Shown: in pieces, positions 55,046-64,000 of the stretch
How the letters are laid out: each line of letters begins with the position of its first letter
Numbering within the stretch: the stretch's first letter is position 1
Assembly: GCF_012849095.1 (NCBI RefSeq)
Contig: NZ_CP051680.1
Coordinates: forward strand, 186,001 to 250,000
DNA from: Cohnella herbarum
GTDB lineage: Bacteria; Bacillota; Bacilli; Paenibacillales; Paenibacillaceae
DNA length: 64,000 bases
Direction of reading: 5' to 3'
Position numbers and translations under genes: made by a program
The notes under the pieces: generated by a model
The model's database searches: none
Told to the model about the DNA's origin: nothing
Seen by the model: the letters and a program-made list of their open reading frames with translations, nothing else

Positions 55046-55078
55046 CCCGGACCGACCGAGCTTGCTTGCCGGTTCGGG
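55046..55078 (+). terminator. Possible hairpin terminator after the first giant gene
   Basis: CCCGGACCG (55046-55054) pairs with CGGTTCGGG (55070-55078). No T-run follows, so termination is uncertain. Confidence 0.3.
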
Positions 55079-55087
55079 GGCGTTCGT

Positions 55088-55120
55088 CCAAAAACACTTG
55101 GAAAGATAAGCGATGCCAAC
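55088..55120 (+). promoter_or_regulatory. Candidate operator, copy 4 (before the glycosidase-type giant gene)
   Basis: One base differs from 49931-49963; the core reads GATAAGCGATGCCAAC. It lies about 270 bases before the start codon. The remainder of 55121-55392 holds no gene. Confidence 0.5.
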
Positions 55121-55392
55121 AGAGTGCGATTGTCGATCCCCGCCGGATATACGAAGATAAGGATAATCGCAGATACGACTGACCGCAGACGACTTTTCCG
55201 AACGAGGGATGGCAAATCTGCGTTTTTTTCGTTATCCGCGGTAGCGCGGCAGTGGAACGACGATGCCAAGGAGGTGAGGGTGGGGCGGCGCTAACGGCAC
55301 GATTAACTAGAGGCGAGAGTTGCCGATGAAGACGAAATACCGCAGCAATCGGAAGGAAAACAACGGCGATCCAAAGCTTATGGAGGGATATG

Positions 55393-58300
55393 ATGATCAC
55401 TAGAACGAGAAAACGGTTATTCGCGTTATCCGCCGCCTGGCTGCTGGCGCTGACCACGGCGCTGCCGTCGGCAGTCGTGCACGCCGATCCGCCGGATACA
55501 ACGGCGCCGGCGGCCATCACCGACTTGGCGGTGACGGACGATCAGACGGACAATTCTTACTGGAAATGGTCAGTCGCCTCGCTGCGGCTGTCGTGGACGG
55601 CGCCGGGCGACGACGGCTCGACGGGGACGGCGACGTCGTACGATATCCGGTACAGCACGTCGCCGATTACGGACGGCGCCTCGTGGAACGGAGCGACGCA
55701 GGTTGTCGGCGAGCCGAAGCCTGCGGCGGCCGGCACGTCGCAGAATATGATCGTGCGCCGGCTGAAGGCGAGCACGACCTACTATTTCGCGATGAAGACG
55801 ACGGACAAATCGGGCAACGTGTCGGCCATCTCCAACGTCGGCAGCCGAGCGCTGCTAGGCGCGGACGGCTTCTCGCTCAGCGACGGGTCGGTCGGGCTCG
55901 TCTCCGGCGGGGGCACGAAGGCAAATCTGGTCGACGGCAACACGGCGACCGTCTGGGGCGCGACGAGCTACCCGGCCGAGTTCACGTATGACTTCGGCTA
56001 CGAGTGGGACGGCAGAAGGTCGATCAATAAAGTGCGCGTATACGAATCGGCCGGCACCGGCACGCTGAAGATCTATACGGGACGGCCGGGCGGCTGGACG
56101 CTGATCGCGACCGATTCGTTCAGCGGCGCGGCGGGCCAGAAGGACATCGAGGTGAACATTCTCACGTCGAGGCTGCGGTTCGTGCTGGAGTCGCCGAGCG
56201 GCGACGCGCAGCTGTCGGAGATCGGCTTCTTCGGAAGGGGAGCGCCCCGCGACGAGACGCCGCCGTCGGCGATCGACAACCTCGCGGCGTCGGCGCTGTC
56301 GACGACGAGCGTCCAATTGACGTGGACGGCGCCGGGCAACGACAACGACATGTTCGGATTCGCTGATGGGTACGACGTGCGCTACAGTACGTCGCCGATT
56401 ACGGACGAGACGAGTTGGAATGCGGCGACGCAGGCGACGGGCGAACCGAATCCGTCGGAAGCCGGCAGCCCTGAGTCGATGACGGTGAGCGGTCTGACGG
56501 CAGGCTTGACCTATCACTTCGCGATCAAGTCGAATGACAAGCGATACGTGACGCCGAGCTCTCCCTTTTACAATACTTCACAGTTGTCCAACATCGTGTC
56601 CGTCGCGCTTGGCGGCGGCGATACGACAGCGCCCGCGGCGGTTGCGAATCTGGCGGCAACCGGAGCTACGCCGACGACGATTACGCTGACGTGGACGGCG
56701 CCGGGCGACGACGGCATGACGGGTACAGCAACGTCGTACGACATTCGCTACAGTACGTCGAGCTTCACGAACGCGGACTGGGCGACGCTGACGCAGGCGA
56801 GCGGCGAGCCGGTCCCGGGGGCGGCAGGCACGAGCGAATCGTTCACGGTGACGGGGCTTAGCGCTGGAACGACGTATTATTTCGCGATCAAGACGAAGGA
56901 CGAGGTAGCAAACGAATCCGGTCTGTCGAACGTCGTCAGTCTTGCGACGACCGCGTCTTCCGATACGACGCCGCCGGCCGCGGTGTCCAACCTGTCGGTG
57001 ACGGACGACAAGAACGACAACTCTTACTGGAGATGGTCGGTAGCGTCGCTCGTTCTGAACTGGACGGCGCCGGGCGACGACGGCACGACGGGCACGGCAG
57101 CGTCGTACGACATTCGCTACAGCACGTCTCCGATTACGGTCGGGGCATCCTGGAACAACGCATCGCAGGTCGTCGCCGTACCGGTTCCGGCCGCGGCGGG
57201 TACGGCCCAATCCAAAATCGTACGTCGGCTGAAGGCCGGCACGACCTACTATTTCGCGATGAAGACGACCGACCATGCCGGCAACGTCTCCTCGATCTCG
57301 AATATCGGCAGCCGCGCATTGCTCAGTGCCGAAGGCTTCTCGGTCAACGACGGCGGGATCACGATTCAGTCCGGCGGCGGCACCAAGTCTCGCCTTGTCG
57401 ACGGCAACACTGCTACAGCATGGGATGTTTCGAGCTATCCGGCGGTATTCACTTACGACTTCGGCTATCAATGGGATACGACCCGCTCGGTGCACAAAAT
57501 CCGCGTGTACGAGTCGGCGGGCACCGGCATCCTCAAAATTTACACCGGCTACCCGGGAGCCTGGAGTCTGCTCGTGACCGATTCGTTCAGCGGCGCGGCC
57601 GGATGGAAGGAATTCGAAGTGAACATTTTGACGTCGTGCTTCAAATTCGAGCTGACGTCGGCGAGCGCGGACGCGCGGATTTCGGAGATCGGCTTCCTTG
57701 GCCGCGGCGGCTCACGCGATGTGACGCCTCCCGACGCCGTCGCGAATTTGTCGGCGACGACGCTGTCCGAGTCGAGCGTGCAGCTGTCGTGGACGGCTCC
57801 CGGGAACGACGAGGAGCCGTACGGATACGCCAACAGCTACGACATCCGTTACAGCACTCATCCGATTACGGAAGGCAACTGGGTGACCGCCAGGCTCGTA
57901 ACCGGCAAGCCGACCCCGACGGAAGCCGGCACGACGCAATCGATGACGGTGGGCGGCTTATCGCCGGGGGCAACTTACTATTTTGCGCTCAAGGCCAGCG
58001 ATATTTATTACTATTCGCCTACCGTTACGACCGCCAATACGTCGGCGCTGTCCAACACGCCGACGGCAACGACGCTGGGCACGCCCGATACGACGGCTCC
58101 CGGAGCCGTAACCGATCTAAATGCCTCCAGACCGACGATCGTATCGGCGAAGCTGACCTGGACGGCGCCGGGAGACGACGGCGCGACCGGAACGGCAGAT
58201 ATGTACGACATCCGCTACAGCACGTCTCCGATCAACACGGGCAATTGGGCGTCGGCGACGCCGGTGACCGGCGAACCGGTTCCGACAGCCGCCGGCACGA

Positions 58301-60354
58301 AGCAGCAGATGACCGTATACGGATTGACGTCCGGCACGACGTATTATTTTGCCATGGTTACGCTCGACGAAATGGAAAACCAATCGGCGCTGTCCAATGT
58401 CGCCACTATCGTTACGCTGACGGGCACAATCGGCGCCTTTGGGAAAATTCCGCTTGATCCGTCCATGGTGCTGAGCGAAACCGCGCGCGGCACGCCGGGC
58501 AACCTCGTCGACGAGCAGGCGGCGGTCGGGGATCCCTTGAACGGATCTCCGGGATCGGCGCCGACAACGAACTGGTTTCCGGGCGGCAATTTCCTGTACG
58601 GAATGGGATCGGCGATCATCAATTTGGGTCAGGATTACGAGATCAACAACATTCTCGTCTATGACAAATTCGGCGGTCCCGCCGGGTTGAAGTTCACGGT
58701 GTATGCCGGATCGCCGTTCGAATGGACGAAGCTGTTCGATGATTCCTTGCTGGCTCCCGCAACGCAATGGACGAATCACGCCGTCAACATGTCGTCTACG
58801 CATTACTTGAAGGTCGAGATTACGGACGGCAATTTGTACGTTCCCGAAATTATCGTATACGGCCGCAGCCAGGGGACGAACATCGATGTCGTGCCTTCGC
58901 CGACGCCGCATGCCCTGCCGGAAATCGACAAGTTCATGGGCGCCAACGCCTTTATCACGAACTCGCCGACGAAGCTGCAGGCGCTCGGCAACATTCGTGA
59001 ATATCATAACTGGTATTGGGACGAAGGCGATGCATGGCCGGGCAATCCCGACACGTCTTATCCCGGCTACCCGAACAATAAGAACAAATTCAACCCGAGC
59101 TGGGCTGGTGGCGGTTGGAACTTCGACGGCTTCTACCAAGCGCTGAATACGCTCGGTATCAATGTCTCGCCTGCGGTGCAGGGAGGCGTGCAATGGCTGG
59201 CCGGCGGAGCCAACAACAAAGTTCCGCCCGGCACGGATCCGGCATTGCCGTCCTCTTACGCCGCCCACGCCGACCATATGTACCAGTTCGCCGCACGCTA
59301 CGGCAGCACGGCGGTCGCGGACAACAAGTTGAAGCTGGCAGCCGGTCAGACGCGCAGCACGGGGCTCAACCTCATTCGCTACTATGAGAACGGCAATGAG
59401 GACGACACCGATTGGAGCTCAAGACATTCGTTCTTCACGCCGTATGAATTCGCCGCCTTGTCCAGCGCCGATTATGACGGCGACCAAGGACGGATGGGCA
59501 CGACCGTAGGCGTCAAAAACGCCGACCCGAACTCCAAGCTGGTCATGGCCGGCCTGTATATCCCGGAGCTCGATTACATCAAGGGGATGAAGGTGTGGTC
59601 CGACTATTACCGGAACGGCAGCTTCCCGATCGACGTCATCAACATTCACGCTTACGGGTTCGGCGGTCCGGATACGACCGGCCTTAGCCCTGAAGATGCG
59701 GGCTTTAAGCCGCTTCTGGAGAAGTTCGTCGACTATCGCAACCGATACTTGCCCGGCAAGGAAATATGGCTGAGCGAATTCGGCTGGGATACGCATCCGG
59801 GCTCGAACCTGTATGCCGTTCCGGTCGGAACGTTCGACACGTACGACGTGCAGGGGCAGTGGATCGTGCGGACATATTTGGCCGCAGCCGCGGCCGGCAT
59901 CGATCGGGCGCAGATGTTCGCCTTCTCGGATAACAACCCGAACGATCCGACCCAATTCGCCAACTCCGGCCTCGTCGGCATTATTACGGGCGATCCGCTT
60001 ACGTCGGAATTGCCGAAGAAATCGTATTATTACGTGTACACGATGAAAAACGCGCTCGCCGGCATGACCTATGCGGGCGAAGTCAGCTCCGGCAATCCGA
60101 ACGTGCTCATCTATAAGTTCAAGAGCACGACCGACAACAGCGGCGCCTACGCCGTATGGAGTCCGACGCACAGCCAGAACGAAGTGAATGGATATCAAAT
60201 GACGCTGGCGGGCACGCCGACGAATGCGACGCAAATAACGATAACCAACGGAAACACGAACGGCGTGTCGAGCGCGCTGACGATCAGCGGCGGGAAGGTG
60301 ACGGTCAACGTCAGCGAGAAGCCGATCTTCATCAAGGTGGATGACATCCAGTAA
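55393..60354 (+). CDS. Giant exported multi-FN3/discoidin protein with C-terminal clan GH-A-like glycosidase
   Basis: About 1653 residues; GGAGGG precedes two ATGs (55390, 55393). The signal peptide is nearly identical to the first giant protein. Order: FN3, discoidin-like, FN3 (about 35-415, shared with the first gene), FN3 (about 417-520), a second diverged FN3-discoidin-FN3 module (about 525-895), FN3 (about 900-1010), another discoidin-like sandwich (about 1030-1160), a catalytic barrel (about 1174-1560), and a final beta-sandwich. The barrel has the acid/base element RYYENGNEDD (Glu about 1336) and nucleophile element EIWLSEFGWDT (Glu about 1462), the two-Glu layout of retaining GH-A enzymes. 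The GH family number is not assigned. It likely cuts the polymer whose fragments the ABC system imports. Confidence 0.87.
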   Translation: MITRTRKRLFALSAAWLLALTTALPSAVVHADPPDTTAPAAITDLAVTDDQTDNSYWKWSVASLRLSWTAPGDDGSTGTATSYDIRYSTSPITDGASWNGATQVVGEPKPAAAGTSQNMIVRRLKASTTYYFAMKTTDKSGNVSAISNVGSRALLGADGFSLSDGSVGLVSGGGTKANLVDGNTATVWGATSYPAEFTYDFGYEWDGRRSINKVRVYESAGTGTLKIYTGRPGGWTLIATDSFSGAAGQKDIEVNILTSRLRFVLESPSGDAQLSEIGFFGRGAPRDETPPSAIDNLAASALSTTSVQLTWTAPGNDNDMFGFADGYDVRYSTSPITDETSWNAATQATGEPNPSEAGSPESMTVSGLTAGLTYHFAIKSNDKRYVTPSSPFYNTSQLSNIVSVALGGGDTTAPAAVANLAATGATPTTITLTWTAPGDDGMTGTATSYDIRYSTSSFTNADWATLTQASGEPVPGAAGTSESFTVTGLSAGTTYYFAIKTKDEVANESGLSNVVSLATTASSDTTPPAAVSNLSVTDDKNDNSYWRWSVASLVLNWTAPGDDGTTGTAASYDIRYSTSPITVGASWNNASQVVAVPVPAAAGTAQSKIVRRLKAGTTYYFAMKTTDHAGNVSSISNIGSRALLSAEGFSVNDGGITIQSGGGTKSRLVDGNTATAWDVSSYPAVFTYDFGYQWDTTRSVHKIRVYESAGTGILKIYTGYPGAWSLLVTDSFSGAAGWKEFEVNILTSCFKFELTSASADARISEIGFLGRGGSRDVTPPDAVANLSATTLSESSVQLSWTAPGNDEEPYGYANSYDIRYSTHPITEGNWVTARLVTGKPTPTEAGTTQSMTVGGLSPGATYYFALKASDIYYYSPTVTTANTSALSNTPTATTLGTPDTTAPGAVTDLNASRPTIVSAKLTWTAPGDDGATGTADMYDIRYSTSPINTGNWASATPVTGEPVPTAAGTKQQMTVYGLTSGTTYYFAMVTLDEMENQSALSNVATIVTLTGTIGAFGKIPLDPSMVLSETARGTPGNLVDEQAAVGDPLNGSPGSAPTTNWFPGGNFLYGMGSAIINLGQDYEINNILVYDKFGGPAGLKFTVYAGSPFEWTKLFDDSLLAPATQWTNHAVNMSSTHYLKVEITDGNLYVPEIIVYGRSQGTNIDVVPSPTPHALPEIDKFMGANAFITNSPTKLQALGNIREYHNWYWDEGDAWPGNPDTSYPGYPNNKNKFNPSWAGGGWNFDGFYQALNTLGINVSPAVQGGVQWLAGGANNKVPPGTDPALPSSYAAHADHMYQFAARYGSTAVADNKLKLAAGQTRSTGLNLIRYYENGNEDDTDWSSRHSFFTPYEFAALSSADYDGDQGRMGTTVGVKNADPNSKLVMAGLYIPELDYIKGMKVWSDYYRNGSFPIDVINIHAYGFGGPDTTGLSPEDAGFKPLLEKFVDYRNRYLPGKEIWLSEFGWDTHPGSNLYAVPVGTFDTYDVQGQWIVRTYLAAAAAGIDRAQMFAFSDNNPNDPTQFANSGLVGIITGDPLTSELPKKSYYYVYTMKNALAGMTYAGEVSSGNPNVLIYKFKSTTDNSGAYAVWSPTHSQNEVNGYQMTLAGTPTNATQITITNGNTNGVSSALTISGGKVTVNVSEKPIFIKVDDIQ
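55432..56640 (+). repeat. Large direct repeat, copy 2
   Basis: Partner of 50293-51501, offset by 5139 bp. Substrate for recombination between the two giant genes. Confidence 0.93.
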
Positions 60355-60384
60355 TCCGGCAATTTAGAGTGGTGAACGAGCAGG

Positions 60385-60427
60385 GCTGTTCCACAGGTTG
60401 CCATTCGACCTGACGGGACAGCTTTGT
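60385..60427 (+). terminator. Probable terminator of the cassette
   Basis: GCTGTTCC pairs with GGGACAGC (one G-T pair), with an inner AGGT/ACCT stem, followed by TTTGTT. Confidence 0.6.
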
Positions 60428-60527
60428 TCCGTATGACGGACGGCGGTTCCATCGTCGTAAGCGGCGGACCGATCGGGTCGCCGTCTGTCTTCCCTCCGTT
60501 ATCCCCTTCCGTCAGTCATACTTCGCT

Positions 60528-62585
<2,058 letters not shown>

Positions 62586-62857
62586 TTACTTCACTTTTTT
62601 CAAAAAAATAAAAGTTATGTAGCTTTGCTCCGCTAAATTTGTCGATGGTAGTGGAGCAGGGCTGATGCGAGTGTCGTTCTCTCCGAGTTCTCTCAAACGT
62701 GCAATTTTGGTCGCTTTTTGTTGAATTCCCGAGACGCCTTGCGGCACTAGGGAAAGGCGATGTGAAACACCGGAGTCCCTTGTTTTTATAGGCTTTTCGC
62801 GGTTTTTTGGTTCCCCTAAAGGGACATGTTTTCCGCTTAGTTCCCTTTAGCGTGCGC

Positions 62858-62914
62858 GATTCAGGTTCTAGTGGTGTAACAGCCGTGGAGGTTCGAGTCC
62901 TCTCGACCGCACCA
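62858..62914 (+). repeat. attR: 57-bp tRNA-Leu 3' segment
   Basis: An exact copy of 33009-33065. The 5' part of a tRNA is absent (upstream reads TTTAGCGTGC), so it is an integration scar, not a tRNA gene. The stretch 62586-62857 before it contains no recognisable gene. Confidence 0.95.
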
Positions 62915-62929
62915 TACCATACCCCTTCA

Positions 62930-62952
62930 CCCCTTCTTCGGAAGGGGTTTTT
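62930..62952 (+). terminator. Original terminator of the tRNA-Leu gene
   Basis: CCCCTTC-TTCG-GAAGGGG followed by TTTTT. It follows attR, showing that the island separated the tRNA from its terminator. Bases 62953-63130 hold nothing recognisable apart from an AT-rich leader. Confidence 0.88.
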
Positions 62953-63142
62953 ATATTGTTCAATTCTGTTTTTTTGCACTATTTTCGATGAGATTAACGC
63001 TTTATGGATTGCTCAAAAATATAAATTATGGACAGATATAAACAAACCATAATTTGATAAACTACGTTGTGTTCCTCAAACAAATACGCATGGGATGATT
63101 CTATATCTCCTTTGAATTGGGGGCAGCAGGAGGGGAGAAGAT

Positions 63143-63883
63143 ATGGGCATGGTTGAAGAGAATCTCAGAACGATAAGACAGCAGATGGATTTGGCGTGCC
63201 AAGCCGCGGGGCGCAAGAGGGAAGACGTGAAGCTATTGCTCGCGACAAAAACGGTACCGCTTGAAAAATTGCAAATGGCGATGCAGGCAGGGGAGACTCT
63301 TTTCGGGGAAAACAAAGCGCAGGAGCTTCGCGACAAATTTCCGCTTATGCAGCAATATCATCAGGTGGAATGGCATTTTATCGGACATTTGCAGACGAAC
63401 AAAGTGAAGGATGTCGTCAAATATGCGACTCTCATTCATTCCGTGGATCGTTTGAAATTGGGACAGGCTCTGCACCAGCAACTCGTCAAAGAGAACAAGA
63501 CGATGGATATTCTGGTACAAATCAATACTTCCAACGAGGAAAGCAAATTCGGGGCTTCTCCCGAGTCGGCTGTGGAGCTGGCAGAGCAACTGTCCCGATT
63601 CGAAACGTTAAACATTAAAGGGTTGATGACGATTGGCAAGCTGAATGCGACGAACGAGGAGACCAGGCATTGCTTCCGGCTTTTGAAATCGAAACAAGCG
63701 CAAATCCGGGAGAGAAGCTTCCCGCGCGTAGAAATGGACGTCCTCTCGATGGGCATGTCCGGCGATTTCATAGTGGCCATCGAGGAGGGGGCTACCATTA
63801 TTCGCGTAGGGACAAGAGTATTCGGAGAGCGTTATTTGCCGGACAGCTATTACTGGAACGAAAATGCGCGTCAGGATGATTAG
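63143..63883 (+). CDS. yggS: YggS-family pyridoxal-phosphate homeostasis protein
   Basis: The product has 246 residues; GGAGGGGAGAAG precedes ATG 63143 (63149 is also possible). A single PLP-binding barrel without the alanine racemase C-terminal domain. Motifs: LLLATKTVPLEKLQMAM (PLP Lys), FGENKAQELRDKF, EWHFIGHLQTNKVKDVV, VDILVQINTSNEESKFG-like segment, GLMTIG, and LSMGMSGDFIVAIEEGATII with RVGTRVFG. It binds and buffers PLP and affects amino-acid balance. In Bacillus the homologue ylmE sits in a cell-division cluster; here it stands alone. Confidence 0.9.
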   Translation: MGMVEENLRTIRQQMDLACQAAGRKREDVKLLLATKTVPLEKLQMAMQAGETLFGENKAQELRDKFPLMQQYHQVEWHFIGHLQTNKVKDVVKYATLIHSVDRLKLGQALHQQLVKENKTMDILVQINTSNEESKFGASPESAVELAEQLSRFETLNIKGLMTIGKLNATNEETRHCFRLLKSKQAQIRERSFPRVEMDVLSMGMSGDFIVAIEEGATIIRVGTRVFGERYLPDSYYWNENARQDD

Positions 63884-63947
63884 CACGAACAAGGATACAG
63901 GTACAGAGCAATCGAATACTCTCGCAGATAAGGTGCTGGCAGGGCTA

Positions 63948-64000
63948 CTACTTGTTTAAGAGGAGCTCTGCCAGACGTTCAATACCTTCTTCGATAGTCG
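63948..64000 (-). CDS. 3' end of a probable PLP-dependent aminotransferase
   Basis: On the minus strand the last codons read TIEEGIERLAELLLNK before TAG (63948-63950). A final E-G-I-x-R-L-A-E-x-L helix is common in class I/II and MocR-type aminotransferases. Only 17 codons are visible, so this is a low-confidence assignment. Confidence 0.4.
   Translation of the reverse strand, partial: TIEEGIERLAELLLNK

Noticed and set aside
62858..62914. Second tRNA-Leu gene
   Set aside because: Only the 3' 57 bases are present; the acceptor 5' strand and D-arm are missing, so it is the attR scar.

Overview
The window looks like chromosome of a spore-forming Paenibacillaceae bacterium (Cohnella or Paenibacillus type). 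Supporting signs are strong AGGAGG-type ribosome sites, Bacillales marker genes (relQ/yjbM, yhaO-yhaN, ykvI, xpt, a YjcZ-like sporulation peptide), a YesM/YesN-type two-component system beside an LplABC-type sugar ABC importer, and abundant secreted multidomain proteins. The genus is inferred from gene content only.

Positions 1-32.9 kb are chromosomal backbone. First comes the tail of a probable adenylate/guanylate cyclase, followed by two paralogous secreted FecR-domain proteins that flank an NHL-repeat protein. Then follow an L,D-transpeptidase, pyrD, relQ, a DUF309 gene, a PCYCGC lipoprotein with a membrane thioredoxin, rsuA, a Cof-type HAD phosphatase, a 30-residue YjcZ-like peptide, a D-2-hydroxyacid dehydrogenase with an apparent CTG start, a diguanylate cyclase, a glycosyltransferase, yhaO-yhaN, ykvI, an ArsB-type transporter and a GH15 glucoamylase-like enzyme. 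The GH15 gene is followed by a 51-bp tandem repeat array and an intact IS256-family element. The backbone resumes with a lipoprotein, xpt, small unknown genes and a tRNA-Leu(CAG).

Positions 33009-62914 form an integrated genomic island of about 29.9 kb. A tyrosine integrase ends 3 bp from the tRNA-Leu CCA end, an excisionase-like protein lies behind it, and an exact 57-bp copy of the tRNA 3' part closes the island at 62858-62914. Its edges are graveyards: a broken IS1380-like transposase, a decayed HicB/DinB-like gene, a radical-SAM remnant, a group II intron interrupted by a truncated IS1182-type element, and a transposase scrap fused to a decayed DUF3732 ATPase. I saw no relaxase or conjugation genes.

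The GC-rich core of the island (37.7-60.4 kb) is one coherent carbohydrate-use cassette. It holds a sensor kinase, an AraC-type response regulator, a solute-binding lipoprotein, two permeases, a cytoplasmic glycosidase-like protein, and two giant exported proteins. The giant proteins share a nearly identical 1.2-kb N-terminal module but end in different enzymes: an esterase-like domain and a clan GH-A-like glycosidase. A short motif, GATAAGCRAWGYC, recurs in front of the kinase, the binding protein and both giant genes, which suggests one regulon.

After the island the backbone resumes with the tRNA terminator, a YggS-type PLP protein and the 3' end of a probable aminotransferase.
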